Below are positions 54,184 to 63,157 of a DNA stretch of 64,000 bases, piece by piece. Within the stretch, counting starts at the first letter, position 1, and each line of letters opens with the position of its first letter. The notes under the pieces are model-generated. The model made no database searches. It was given only the letters and a program-made list of their open reading frames with translations, and was not told the origin of the DNA. The translations under genes and the position numbers were made by a program. The DNA comes from Acidobacteriota bacterium (GTDB taxonomy: Bacteria; Acidobacteriota; Terriglobia; Bryobacterales; Bryobacteraceae): assembly GCA_017307505.1 (NCBI GenBank), contig JAFKEE010000033.1:1-64000 (forward strand). Reading direction: 5' to 3'.

Positions 54184-55788
54184 CTACGGTTTGGCCAGCG
54201 CCGCGTCGATGGCCAGGTAGCGATCCCGGTGCGCCTCGGGTTCGGCGCGTGACTCCACATCGATCCTCAGGATCTGGTAGTTGTCGCTGGCACTGTAAGC
54301 CGGCCACTTAGGCAAACCCTCGCCATTTGGATTGGCCGTTTTGATGAAGTTCACGAAATAGGCCTGCATCTGCTTGGAGACTTCAAAGTCGGCGGGTTCC
54401 CAGTTGTAGCGCTTGTCCAGGGACAGGTTGCCCATTGCATACTGAATCTCGGCGGAATGGACTGCGCCTTGCGGTCCGGCGGACGGGCCAGCCTGCGCGG
54501 GCGGCGGCGGTTGCCCGGGCATCCCGAGGTAAGGCGGGCGGACCCGCGCATAGAGATAGCGATAGACGGGTTTGGTGCCGGTCTTCATTTGCAGCTCGGT
54601 CCACTTCCAGGTGCCGTGAGAGATGAAACGCGCGCTGGCGAGGTGCCGCGCCGCTTCGTACACTTCCTCTGTCGTCTTGACGGCATAGGCTTTCAAGACC
54701 GCGTCCGCCCGGTCGCCATAGAACTTTGTAATGGCATTAGCGAGAGCCGCCGGCGTCGCCTCGCCGGGGCCTAGCACGAATCGTGCCGACTGCTCCTGAG
54801 TGTTGGATCCGGCCAGCAGCGGGATCTTGGCCTGTTCACCGGCCTCGAAGATGGCCACCAGCGGCTTCGGCAGGAAGTAGCCGTCAAGAGTCGCCCCGAA
54901 CCGGAACCCCTGCGTCTTCGTGAGTGCTTCCTGGACTTGTTCGGCGGTCATCGCCCGGAGAGCGGCCAGCGTGGACGCCCCGACCGATGTACCAAACTTT
55001 GCGCCATTCTGTTCTGCCGCAGCCAGAGGTTGCGGAGGCAGGCTGGAGATCATGGCGCCGCTCTCTCCAATCGCTCCGGCCATCAAGTCGCGGGAAAGCG
55101 GAGAAGCCATCAGCGCGCTGACCGAGATGGAGCCGGCAGATTCGCCGGCGATGGTGATGCGCTGCGGATCGCCTCCGAAGGCCGCAATGTTCTTCTTGAC
55201 CCACTGCAGGGCCGCGACCTGGTCGAGCAAGCCGTAGTTGCCTGCCGCATGGTGCGGCGATTCTTTGGTCAGTTCCGGATGCGCGAAGAAGCCGAAAATG
55301 TTGGTCCGGTAGTTGATCGAAACCGCGACCATGCCTTTGCTGGCCATGTTCGCGCCATCATACCGAGGCTCAGAGCCATCGCCATTCTGGAAGCCGCCGC
55401 CGAAAACATAGAAGAGCACCGGAAGCTTCTCTTTGGACGATTTGGCGGAGGTCCAGACATTCAAGTAGAGGCAGTCCTCGCTCATGCCGTTGCTGCGGAA
55501 CCAGTAGTCGCCTCCGGGCCCAATGCGTTGCATACAGCGCGGCCCGAACTCATCCGCTTTGCGGACGCCTTTCCAGTTCTTCACAGGTTGCGGCGGACGC
55601 CAGCGCAGGTCACCCACCGGCGGCTGCCCGAACGGGATGCCTTTGAAACTGCGTACGCCATTTTGCGGAGCGCTGGTGGATTCGAGAACGCCATTAGCCG
55701 TTTTGACGCGATCGGCGGCGAACGAGAACTGAACCGTGCCGGCACACATCGCAAGGACGGGGAGGAGCATCAACTGAGGGGACTTCAT
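54184..55788 (-). CDS. Secreted type-B carboxylesterase
   Basis: 534 residues with a signal peptide (QLMLLPVLAMCAGTVQFSFA). FKGIPFGQPPVGDLRWRPPQ, SEDCLYLNVWTS, GGGFQNGDG (oxyanion region) and the nucleophile elbow AGESAGS with S218 identify carboxylesterase type B. A Pro/Ala-rich insertion (QPPPPAQAGPSAGPQGA) lies before the late segment with VHSAEIQYAMGN, where the catalytic His is expected. It is paralogous to the esterase at 42833. The gene stands alone, 63 bp upstream of no partner on its 5' side except the epimerase, which ends at 55852. Confidence 0.88.
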   Translation of the reverse strand: MKSPQLMLLPVLAMCAGTVQFSFAADRVKTANGVLESTSAPQNGVRSFKGIPFGQPPVGDLRWRPPQPVKNWKGVRKADEFGPRCMQRIGPGGDYWFRSNGMSEDCLYLNVWTSAKSSKEKLPVLFYVFGGGFQNGDGSEPRYDGANMASKGMVAVSINYRTNIFGFFAHPELTKESPHHAAGNYGLLDQVAALQWVKKNIAAFGGDPQRITIAGESAGSISVSALMASPLSRDLMAGAIGESGAMISSLPPQPLAAAEQNGAKFGTSVGASTLAALRAMTAEQVQEALTKTQGFRFGATLDGYFLPKPLVAIFEAGEQAKIPLLAGSNTQEQSARFVLGPGEATPAALANAITKFYGDRADAVLKAYAVKTTEEVYEAARHLASARFISHGTWKWTELQMKTGTKPVYRYLYARVRPPYLGMPGQPPPPAQAGPSAGPQGAVHSAEIQYAMGNLSLDKRYNWEPADFEVSKQMQAYFVNFIKTANPNGEGLPKWPAYSASDNYQILRIDVESRAEPEAHRDRYLAIDAALAKP

Positions 55789-55851
55789 AGGTTTGGACTC
55801 ATCGGGATAATATCACCGCGGGAGGAACACGGCTGCGGTGGGCGCTGGCAC

Positions 55852-56790
55852 CTAACGCGAACGCCACCAGAACAGCGACTCACGTACCGCCTCATCGGAC
55901 CGGTAGACCGGCCTGTAGTCGAGCAGGCGTTCCGCCTTCGCGATGCTGCAGTTGGGGGATCGTGCAATGTGATCCCAGGTCATCTCGGCGTCCCTCTGAG
56001 TCACTGTTGTCCGCCATTCCTCCCAAGGCAGGAATGAGAGATTTGCCTCCCGGCCGAACCAGCCGGCCACCCGCTCGGCATAGCCGCGCAAGGTCAGAGC
56101 CGCCGGCGAGACTATGTGGAACGACTGGCCCGTCGACGCAGCTCGCCGAGCCACAGCATGGGTGAATGCCTGCGCCACGTCGCTTGCGTGCACGTGGTGG
56201 ACCGTCTCCAGGCCGAAGTTCGGAAGCACCAGTGCCCCGCCCTGCGCCAGTCGCTCGAACACCTCCGGATTGAAGTTTGCGGCGGGATTCAGCGGCAGCC
56301 AGCCGCAACCCACCAGGTGTCCGGGATGCAGCAGTGTCGCGGGGAAACCGTGCTCGTGTGCCTGGCCGAGCAGGTACTCCTCGATCGCCGCCTTCTTCTT
56401 TCCGTATTCACTGATGGGCCTGCGAGGCTGGTCCTCGGTGGTAGGTACTTCCACGCTATGGCCGTGGATCCAGATGGTTCCGCAGTGGAGGAAGTGGCCG
56501 ACGTCGCCACGCAGAGCCTCCACCAGTTGCCGCGCACTCTCCAGCGTGTAGCAGGTCAGGTCAATGACAGCCTCGGCGTGCAGTTCCGCAATGCGGGCGC
56601 CAAACGTGCCCGCGGATTCCTCCGCGGTGCGATCCACCAGGACGTGCTCCACCGCAGCCCACGCCGCATGCGGCTGGTAGGGTTTCCGCTGGCCCCGGCT
56701 TACGCACAGCACGGTATGCCCGGCCTCGACGAGTTGGGGGATCAGGTAGGTTCCGATGTGTCCGGAACCACCGATGACGGCGATGCGCAT
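55852..56790 (-). CDS. NAD-dependent epimerase/dehydratase (extended SDR)
   Basis: 312 residues. The Rossmann motif GGSGHIG is at the N-terminus, a DLTCYTLES segment follows, and YGKKKAAIEEYL provides the Tyr and Lys of the SDR active site. Members modify nucleotide-sugars or related cofactors. The C-terminal substrate-binding part (FHIVSPAALTLRGYAERV) is typical of UDP-glucose-4-epimerase-like families. The substrate is not assignable. Confidence 0.85.
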   Translation of the reverse strand: MRIAVIGGSGHIGTYLIPQLVEAGHTVLCVSRGQRKPYQPHAAWAAVEHVLVDRTAEESAGTFGARIAELHAEAVIDLTCYTLESARQLVEALRGDVGHFLHCGTIWIHGHSVEVPTTEDQPRRPISEYGKKKAAIEEYLLGQAHEHGFPATLLHPGHLVGCGWLPLNPAANFNPEVFERLAQGGALVLPNFGLETVHHVHASDVAQAFTHAVARRAASTGQSFHIVSPAALTLRGYAERVAGWFGREANLSFLPWEEWRTTVTQRDAEMTWDHIARSPNCSIAKAERLLDYRPVYRSDEAVRESLFWWRSR

Positions 56791-56934
56791 GAGAGTAAAG
56801 TGCTCTCAGCTTAACAGTTCGCCACGCGAACGCAGAAGGGGTGTGCCGGGCCCCATCCGGCTCCGGTAACGAGCCCCTTCCCCTGGATGCCGCTTGCCCG
56901 CACGCTTGGAGCGGCGTCTCAGCTCCGTGCGAGT

Positions 56935-57306
56935 CTACTTAGCCAAAGTTGCCGTGAAATCGCCCTCGACGCTGTACTCCTCCACCAGAACACTGCCCGT
57001 GATCTTGCTTGTCCCGTCCAGGGTGCCCTTGTACTTGATGGTCAGCGGCGCGCCGTTGTACTCGGACTTATAGGTCCACGTGACCGTCTTGTCCTCCACC
57101 TTTCCCGTGAGCTTGCCCGTCGCCTGGTCGGATCCGCAGGTGCCGGTCAGTTCATTGCCTTCCTGGGTCAGCGTGCAGGTCTGGTCACTTTCGTTGCTGG
57201 CAACGCTCAAGTGAACCTGCCATTTTCCGCTGAGCGAGACCTTATCCTGAGCACTCGCAAACACCGCCGTGGAAACGATGAGGAGTTGGAGGAGCAGAAG
57301 TCGCAT
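56935..57306 (-). CDS. Small secreted beta-barrel-like protein
   Basis: 123 residues from the ATG at 57306, where a signal peptide begins (MRLLLLQLLIVSTAVFASA). The mature ~100 residues are alternating beta strands (SLSGKWQVHLSV, CTLTQEGNELTGTCGS, GKLTGKVEDKTVTWTYKSE, LTIKYKGTLDGTSKITGSV, EGDFTATLAK) with two Cys that could pair. The pattern matches small acidobacterial proteins of a lipocalin-like or DUF-type fold; no ligand is known. Confidence 0.65.
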   Translation of the reverse strand: MRLLLLQLLIVSTAVFASAQDKVSLSGKWQVHLSVASNESDQTCTLTQEGNELTGTCGSDQATGKLTGKVEDKTVTWTYKSEYNGAPLTIKYKGTLDGTSKITGSVLVEEYSVEGDFTATLAK

Positions 57307-57523
57307 GTTGTGGCCTTTCGGGGACGAGTTTGGCTCTTGGGCCATAGGGGCAGTATATTGGCACTCTGTGCCAAAGTCAACATCAACTGACACCAACGCA
57401 TCCAGATGAAAGGCGCAGCCCCGGACAGCCGCGGCGGACCCAGCGGGTGATTGCACCACAACCGGTCCACCGCAGAAGCCCGGAACTGACGTCAGGGAGT
57501 CTTTTCGAAAAACGGCTGGGCCG

Positions 57524-59062
57524 CTACTTCACGTCCAGCATGACGACGGACTTGGCCGGAAGAACAGCCTTCAGCTTGCCCGCCTCAATGGTGGCGCCGT
57601 TGAAAGCAGCCGGTTTGACGGCCGAGGGCTGATCGAACGTATTGTGTGTGTTGATCGCCGCAGCAGTGAGGACACGGCCGCTGACCGAAGCCGCGGCGCC
57701 TCCGGCGAGGTCAGCCGTCACGGTCACAGCTTGATTGGGATCGACGTTGACCAGACCGATGTGGATGAGGCCGTCCTTGCCGCGGACCGCGGTCGCACTC
57801 ACGGCGGGCATATTGGAGGAGCCCTTGTTGTACCAGGGCGACTGGATGTCGACCGGTAGAGCCGTGGCGTCCTGATACGACTTGAACATTTCGAAGACGT
57901 GGTAGGTGGGTGTGAGCACCATCTTCTCGTCCTTCGTAAGAATCATCGCCTGCAGTACGTTGATCATCTGGGCGATGTTGGCCATCTTGAGCCGGTCTGC
58001 ATGCCTGGTAAAGATGTTGATGTTCAAAGCCGCCACGAGAGCATCGCGCAGGGTGTTCTGCTGAAAGAGGAAGCCGGGGTTTGTGCCGGGTTCCGTGTCG
58101 AACCAGGTGCCCCACTCATCGACGGCCAGCCAGACACGCTTCTGCGGATCGTACTTGTCCATGATGGCCGAGTGACGGGTGATGATGCCGTCCAGACGCA
58201 GGGTGGCCTGCAGGGTCGTGGCGTACTCAGCTTCATCGAAGACGGTGGCCGATCCCTTGACGCGCCAATTCCTGGTGATCGTGTAGTAGTGCAGGCCGAT
58301 GGCGTCGAAGTGGCGGCCGGCGTCCCTCATCATGACCTCCATCCAGTGGTAGTCCTCATCGGATGGGCCGGAGGCGGACTTCAGGATCTTCACGCCGGCA
58401 GGCACCTTGATAAAAGTGGAGAAGCGGCGGGTGACATCGGCGGCATATTCGGCGCGCATGTTGCCGCCGCAGCCCCACAATTCGTTGCCCAGCCCGATAT
58501 AGGGCAACTTCCAGGGATCCTTGCGTCCGTTCGCGGCGCGTTCAGAGGCAAGCGAGCCGGCAGGAGATGTCACGTACTCCACCCACTCGGCCAGTTCCCG
58601 CGGCGCCGCAGAGCCAACGTTGCCGCTGATGTAGGCCTCTGCTCCGACGAGTTCCGCGAAATCGAGGAACTCGTGGGTGCCGAAGGAATTTGGTTCGGTC
58701 ACGCCGCCCCAATGGGTATTGATCTTGACGGGACGTTTGGCGCGCGGCCCGACGCCCTCGCGCCAGTTGTACTCGTCGGCGAAGCAGCCGCCGGGCCAGC
58801 GGATGACGGGCACCTTGAGGTCGCGCAAGGCTTGCAGGACATCGTTCCGGTAGCCGCGCGTGTTCGGAATCTTCGAGTTCTCACCCACCCAGATGCCGCC
58901 GTAGATTCCGGCACCGAGGTGTTCGGCAAACTGGCCGAATAACTGCCGGTTCACTTGTGGACCCGGCTGGGCGGTCTGGATCGTAAGGCTGGCGGAGAGG
59001 GGTTGCTGCGCAGAGGCGGAGAAGGCCGCGACGAGGAGGACGATCAGGATTCGGATAGTCAT
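57524..59062 (-). CDS. Secreted GH51 alpha-L-arabinofuranosidase
   Basis: 512 residues with a signal peptide (IRILIVLLVAAFSASA). GH51 features: NRQLFGQFAEHLGAGIYGG, VIRWPGGCFADEYNW, GLGNELWGCGG (acid/base Glu), LHYYTI, AVDEWGTWF (nucleophile Glu), and the C-terminal beta-sandwich. The catalytic Glu pair is intact. It removes arabinose side chains from plant polysaccharides, in keeping with the esterases and receptor nearby. Confidence 0.93.
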   Translation of the reverse strand: MTIRILIVLLVAAFSASAQQPLSASLTIQTAQPGPQVNRQLFGQFAEHLGAGIYGGIWVGENSKIPNTRGYRNDVLQALRDLKVPVIRWPGGCFADEYNWREGVGPRAKRPVKINTHWGGVTEPNSFGTHEFLDFAELVGAEAYISGNVGSAAPRELAEWVEYVTSPAGSLASERAANGRKDPWKLPYIGLGNELWGCGGNMRAEYAADVTRRFSTFIKVPAGVKILKSASGPSDEDYHWMEVMMRDAGRHFDAIGLHYYTITRNWRVKGSATVFDEAEYATTLQATLRLDGIITRHSAIMDKYDPQKRVWLAVDEWGTWFDTEPGTNPGFLFQQNTLRDALVAALNINIFTRHADRLKMANIAQMINVLQAMILTKDEKMVLTPTYHVFEMFKSYQDATALPVDIQSPWYNKGSSNMPAVSATAVRGKDGLIHIGLVNVDPNQAVTVTADLAGGAAASVSGRVLTAAAINTHNTFDQPSAVKPAAFNGATIEAGKLKAVLPAKSVVMLDVK

Positions 59063-59121
59063 AGTGCACTTCTGGAGTGTTTACATTCTATAGAAGTGCT
59101 GGATCTCGCGCCTTGGAAGCG

Positions 59122-59164
59122 CCCGGGGTGCGTTGCCGTCTGGCAGTCGTGGCCGCACCCCGGG
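59122..59164 (-). terminator. Strong hairpin after the polyferredoxin gene
   Basis: An 11-bp perfect inverted repeat, CCCGGGGTGCG (59122-59132) and CGCACCCCGGG (59154-59164), with a smaller hairpin inside the loop. It begins 11 bp beyond the polyferredoxin stop. No T run follows, so termination may be imperfect or the element may protect the 3' end. Confidence 0.5.
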
Positions 59165-59174
59165 AGGACTTCAG

Positions 59175-60584
59175 CTACTTGCCGCTGGCCTTGTAGCTGG
59201 CAACCGCGTCCCGCACATCCTGAATGGACTTCCCCTGCGCGTGCATCCATTCGCGCAGCGGCTGGCTGGCGTTCACCGGAGCTTTGATTTCCATAGCCTT
59301 CAGGATGAAGCCGGCGGGCACTCCGGTCTTGGCTGAAACCTCATTGAGGCTCATAAAACCCTTCACTTCGTCACTGCCGCCGCTGTGTGTCATGGCTGGC
59401 TTCCTGGCGGAGGTCCCGGACAAGAGGCCCGACACCACGTCACGCATGCCGTCAGGATCGAATTGGAGTTTGTACTTGCCGGCGATCTGGTTAAGCCGGG
59501 TGGCTGAATCGACCGACGAGGGCAGGTGCGCCTGGGCATACAGCGTGGACAGCGGCAGCCGGTAGCCTTCACTGATTTCGGACAGCGTCATCCAGCCCCT
59601 GATCTGGCCCGCATCCAGTTTCCCGGATGCATTGGTGAAGGCCACGGCAACGGGCTGGGTCCTCCACTTGCCCCACATCTGGCTCAGCCCGATGGTGGTA
59701 AACAGGCCGGCCAGCAGCAGAGCGGCGTAGGCGCCGTGGGAAAACTTCCAACCGCCTCCGCGCAGTGTGAGGACATTCGGCTTCGGGCAGCTCGTCACAC
59801 ACTCCAGGCAGTGGTTGCACTCCGCATCGTTGATCTTGTTCGTCGACAGGAATTCAATATGCGCAAAGCAGGACTTCTGACAGACATTGCATCCTTTGCA
59901 GCCATCGTCGGTGCGTGCGATGCGCGTCAGACCGACCTTGCCGATGAGGCCGATGACTGCGCCGAGCGGGCAGGCGTATTTGCAGAAGAAGCGGTCCACT
60001 TTGAGTGAACCCAGCAGCACTCCGCCGAGAGCGGCGTATGCGTAAGGCATCTCGCGGAACCCATTGCCCAGGTGGAAGAAGGCGAGGAAGGGGTCATAAG
60101 GGCGGAAAACAAGCGTGCCCAACCGCCAGGTGAAGAAGACAATCAGCGCAAGAATGACGTATTTCAAAGCCCGCAGCCGCTTCTCCCATGGGGCCGTGGG
60201 ATTGTAACGTTTGCCGAAGATCCTGCGGCCGATCATCCCCAGCCACTCCTGCAGACTTCCGAACGGACAGATCCAGCCGCAGAATCCACGGCTGAGAACG
60301 AGGGTCAGGATCAGCACGGCCCCCATGAGAATCAGGGCCGACGGCTCAATATGGCGGATGAAGCCGCCGGTCGTGATGAACTGGTACAGAGTCTCGATGC
60401 CGCCAAACGGGCAGTAGGCTTCAATGGACGGAGAGCCTTTCGGCCCTCCGCCACGCAATTGATGGTCGTACGCAACGTGAAGCAGGAACAGGAAGAAGAA
60501 GATCATCACGCCCTGACGGATCACGACGGGCGAGCGGTACCAGGCTTTACGAGACTTGAGTGGTTGAATTTGAGTGAGAGCCAT
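59175..60584 (-). CDS. Membrane 4Fe-4S polyferredoxin (NapH/CcoG-like)
   Basis: 469 residues. About five membrane helices carry the NapH-type motifs SRGFCGWICPFGSLQEWLG and FFCKYACPLGAVIG. Two 4Fe-4S clusters follow on the cytoplasmic side (CKGCNVCQKSC and CNHCLECVTSCPKP). The C-terminal ~170 residues are a soluble extension with two copies of a short helical motif (GWMTLSEISEGYRLPLSTLYAQ and GFMSLNEVSAKTGVPAGFILKA). Such proteins move electrons between the quinone pool and periplasmic or cytoplasmic partners. A Gly-rich secreted peptide gene lies 42 bp upstream. No partner reductase is evident in the window. Confidence 0.87.
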   Translation of the reverse strand: MALTQIQPLKSRKAWYRSPVVIRQGVMIFFFLFLLHVAYDHQLRGGGPKGSPSIEAYCPFGGIETLYQFITTGGFIRHIEPSALILMGAVLILTLVLSRGFCGWICPFGSLQEWLGMIGRRIFGKRYNPTAPWEKRLRALKYVILALIVFFTWRLGTLVFRPYDPFLAFFHLGNGFREMPYAYAALGGVLLGSLKVDRFFCKYACPLGAVIGLIGKVGLTRIARTDDGCKGCNVCQKSCFAHIEFLSTNKINDAECNHCLECVTSCPKPNVLTLRGGGWKFSHGAYAALLLAGLFTTIGLSQMWGKWRTQPVAVAFTNASGKLDAGQIRGWMTLSEISEGYRLPLSTLYAQAHLPSSVDSATRLNQIAGKYKLQFDPDGMRDVVSGLLSGTSARKPAMTHSGGSDEVKGFMSLNEVSAKTGVPAGFILKAMEIKAPVNASQPLREWMHAQGKSIQDVRDAVASYKASGK

Positions 60585-60626
60585 TGGGGTAGATCCTCGA
60601 CTATCCTTGTCTGCTTCGTCGTCTGA

Positions 60627-60887
60627 TTAGCGTCGGCCTCCGCGAGCCTGACCGCCACCGCGGCCCCCTTTGGGTCCGGTCTTGTCGCAGGTGCCAGAGC
60701 CATTGCCCCGGCCCGACTTCGCTCCGTAGCCGGTACCGTCCTGGGGACCATTCCCCCGGCCGGACCTGGCTCCGTAGCCTGTGCCGTCCCTGGGGCCGTA
60801 ACCTTTGTTGGAACTCGGGGCAAACTGAGCGGATGCGGTGGCCAGAGTGAAAGCCGCCGCGAGAAGGATGGTTAGTGTCCGTTGCAT
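60627..60887 (-). CDS. Small secreted Gly/Arg-rich peptide
   Basis: 86 residues from the ATG at 60887 with AGGAG upstream; the signal peptide is MQRTLTILLAAAFTLATASA. The mature ~66 residues are almost entirely Gly, Arg, Lys, Asp, Tyr and Ser, built on a repeated GNGPQDGTGYGA(R/K)SGR unit, with one Cys (GTCDKTGPKGG). No fold is expected. It precedes the polyferredoxin gene by 42 bp and is probably co-transcribed. Possible roles include metal or cluster handling, an extracellular matrix component or a modified peptide precursor; none is supported beyond context. Confidence 0.6.
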   Translation of the reverse strand: MQRTLTILLAAAFTLATASAQFAPSSNKGYGPRDGTGYGARSGRGNGPQDGTGYGAKSGRGNGSGTCDKTGPKGGRGGGQARGGRR

Positions 60888-61037
60888 GGTGTTGTCTCCT
60901 GCCCGGAAGAAGTGCATTCCGCCTTCCAAGTGGAAAGACAACCAGAAATCAAGAACTTACAGCTGGCTCCTGACCGGTGGCCGCAAAGCCTGCACAACAG
61001 CAGGCGCGCTGCCGCGCAGAAGTTGCGCGGGCGGTTG

Positions 61038-62465
61038 TTAGCGGAGGGTGGTCGTGGCACGGGCCAGGGAGACAGGCTGCCTCAGCTTTGCGGGGATTGG
61101 AAACGCGGGCAACTCGTGGCTGGGCTGGATGGTGCGGAAAAGCGCTTCCGCCTCGAGCTCAAGCGGAGCGGAGGAGGTCACCCGAAAGCTCGCGATCGCC
61201 ATACCAGGCTGAAGATCGATGTTCGCGGGCACCGCGACAGGAGCGATGTCGAATCCGCGCAGTCCGGCCTCGGCCAGCCGGCTCGCCCGGAATCCAGCGG
61301 GCGGAATGCGCGTGTCCTTGCGATATCGGGCCGCTTCCAGCAGCGAGACGGTCGCACGGCCCTGAGCATCGGAGTAGACGGCTTCAAAGACCACGGGTTC
61401 GGGCCCGCCGGCGAAGGCGCCAGAGGCCGGGTCCAGGCCACCGCTTTCGAAGACGACCTTGCCTGTGTTGTCCCGCGCCTGCAGATGGATCCACATCTGG
61501 CGGCTGGGAAAGGCGGTGGGCAGCTTGTGTCCGGTGAGGTTCGTAACCACGACGTCCACAATCGCAACGCCCTTCTCGCGCCGGGCTGTCACGTCGAGCT
61601 TCAGCGCGCGCCCCAGTTGCTGCCGTGCCCGCGACTCCATCTCGACATTGCCGAGCACCGCGGGCACCAGCGCGTTACCGCCCGCGAACAGATGCCGGGC
61701 AAACGGCGAGCGCGGCGAGGTGGGCGGGAAGGCGCCGCCAGGCGGGCGGTGGGCGATGTACTGGGCCGAGTCCAAAGCCGGCATGTGGCAACTCTGGCAT
61801 GTGGATCCTTTTTGCGGATACTCGCTAGCCAGCCACTCCAGGAATGGCGCCTGTTCGACAAAGTCCGCGCCGCCGCCACGCGGGTGGGTGATGACCGTGT
61901 GGCAGCTGCCGCACAGCGCAGCCTGCCGGATATGGCCGGCTTCCGTCGCTGTGAATCCCGTGTGATGCAGCATCGGCATCGTGAACGGGTCAGCGAAGGG
62001 CCCGTAGATGCGGTCGTCCGTTCCGAGAGTGAAGGAGCCGGTGAAGGACTCCGCCCGCCCAAGCCCGCGCGCTTCGATCTGATGACAGACTGTACAGCTG
62101 ACACCTTCGCGGCCAAGGCTCGTCAGCCCGGCCAGTGCCAACTGCGTCCCGGCAATGCGTTTCGGGTACTGATCGATGGGTGCATGGCACCGCAGGCATT
62201 TGTCTTCAATTGCCCGGGCTTCGGAAGGAGCGAGCGCCGTTTCAAAGGCGATCTTGGCGCGCCAGTACGGGTCCTGCGCGGCATGAGCCATCATCGAGTT
62301 CTTCCACAGGTGCGAAGGACCGACCCAGCCGGCATCATCCCGCCAGGATCCGCCGGCATTCGGGATGCGGGTATGGCAAAGGGCGCAGGCCTGCTCCGGC
62401 AGAAAGCGGGCGGGTTGCTGGGCGGCAAGGGACAGGGTGGCAAGCAGGAAAATGAGCGGTCTCAT
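61038..62465 (-). CDS. Secreted five-heme c-type cytochrome
   Basis: 475 residues with a signal peptide (MRPLIFLLATLSLAAQ). Five CxxCH haem sites: CALCH (27-31), CLRCH, CTVCH, CGSCH and CQSCH. The C-terminal ~200 residues are beta-rich without haem sites (NLTGHKLPTAFPSRQMWIHLQARD). The GREGVSCTVCHQIE and HMPALDSAQYIAH segments resemble the cytochrome c554/NrfA-type multihaem group, but the exact class is unknown. Its ATG overlaps the stop of the ECF sigma gene (ATGA), so translation is coupled. Confidence 0.88.
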   Translation of the reverse strand: MRPLIFLLATLSLAAQQPARFLPEQACALCHTRIPNAGGSWRDDAGWVGPSHLWKNSMMAHAAQDPYWRAKIAFETALAPSEARAIEDKCLRCHAPIDQYPKRIAGTQLALAGLTSLGREGVSCTVCHQIEARGLGRAESFTGSFTLGTDDRIYGPFADPFTMPMLHHTGFTATEAGHIRQAALCGSCHTVITHPRGGGADFVEQAPFLEWLASEYPQKGSTCQSCHMPALDSAQYIAHRPPGGAFPPTSPRSPFARHLFAGGNALVPAVLGNVEMESRARQQLGRALKLDVTARREKGVAIVDVVVTNLTGHKLPTAFPSRQMWIHLQARDNTGKVVFESGGLDPASGAFAGGPEPVVFEAVYSDAQGRATVSLLEAARYRKDTRIPPAGFRASRLAEAGLRGFDIAPVAVPANIDLQPGMAIASFRVTSSAPLELEAEALFRTIQPSHELPAFPIPAKLRQPVSLARATTTLR

Positions 62466-63076
62466 GATGGGACTCCGGCGTTCCGGTTCAGCGAATTTCT
62501 CAGCACGATCCGTGCGCGTCTCAGGCGCGTTCGGACAGCCATTTCTGTAATGTTCAGGCAGGCGGCAGTTTCCTTCGTGGAGAGCTGGTCCAGCACACGA
62601 AGTTGAAACACCTGGTTGAGGAGGGGGGGCAGGGACTGGGCTGCGCCAGCGAGGGTTCCGGCGGTTTCGCGCACGATGAGGAGGTCGATCGGAGAATCCG
62701 GTTGACGGAGGGGCACTAACTGGAGGCCATCCGAGAAGTCGTCAAAGGCGGGCGGAGCGAACCTGCTTTTGCGGCGGCGCTCGCGAAAACGATTGCGGGC
62801 GATAGCCGTCAGCCAGTGCATTAGTAGATGCGGCTGTTTCAGGCTACTAAGCCCCTGGAAGGCCAGTGCCAGAGTCTCCTGCGCCAGATCCTGGGCCTCG
62901 TCGGCATCCTGGCAGATGCGTAGCGCGTGCCGGTAGGCCGACGAATAGATGCGCTCGAATAGGAGCTCAATCGCGACACGGTTGCCGCGCGCGGACTGCC
63001 GGATGAGACAGCGGCGCGCCTGGCAGGAAGCGGTCTTCTGGGCAGTCAGGCACGGCGAATCACAAAATCTGGTCAT
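62462..63076 (-). CDS. ECF-type RNA polymerase sigma factor
   Basis: 204 residues from the ATG at 63076 (a TTG at 63091 would add five). Sigma region 2 is LLFERIYSSAYRHALRICQDADEAQDLAQETLALAFQGL followed by HWLTAIARNRFRERRRKSR; region 4 is PPLLNQVFQLRVLDQLSTKETAACLNITEMAVRTRLRRAR. A Cys-rich N-terminus (FCDSPCLTAQKTASCQARRC) precedes region 2. No anti-sigma gene is adjacent; the next gene is a multihaem cytochrome overlapping by ATGA. Confidence 0.9.
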   Translation of the reverse strand: MTRFCDSPCLTAQKTASCQARRCLIRQSARGNRVAIELLFERIYSSAYRHALRICQDADEAQDLAQETLALAFQGLSSLKQPHLLMHWLTAIARNRFRERRRKSRFAPPAFDDFSDGLQLVPLRQPDSPIDLLIVRETAGTLAGAAQSLPPLLNQVFQLRVLDQLSTKETAACLNITEMAVRTRLRRARIVLRNSLNRNAGVPS

Positions 63077-63107
63077 GACAGCATCGGCCAAGAGCGTATC
63101 GTAAATG

Positions 63108-63147
63108 ACCGTTGGACGGGAGCCTTGGCGTGGTCCCGTCCAACGGT
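63108..63147 (-). terminator. Long perfect hairpin between the duplicated-domain gene and the sigma gene
   Basis: Fourteen-base perfect inverted repeat (ACCGTTGGACGGGA at 63108-63121, TCCCGTCCAACGGT at 63134-63147) with a 12-nt loop, 10 bp beyond the stop of the gene at 63158. It lacks a T run. It may terminate transcription of that gene or act as a stabilising 3' structure. Confidence 0.55.
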
Positions 63148-63157
63148 ATGCCGGAAT

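Noticed and set aside
60882-62606. 574-codon plus-strand frame antisense to the five-haem cytochrome
   Set aside because: Antisense shadow; the minus-strand gene carries a signal peptide and five CxxCH motifs.
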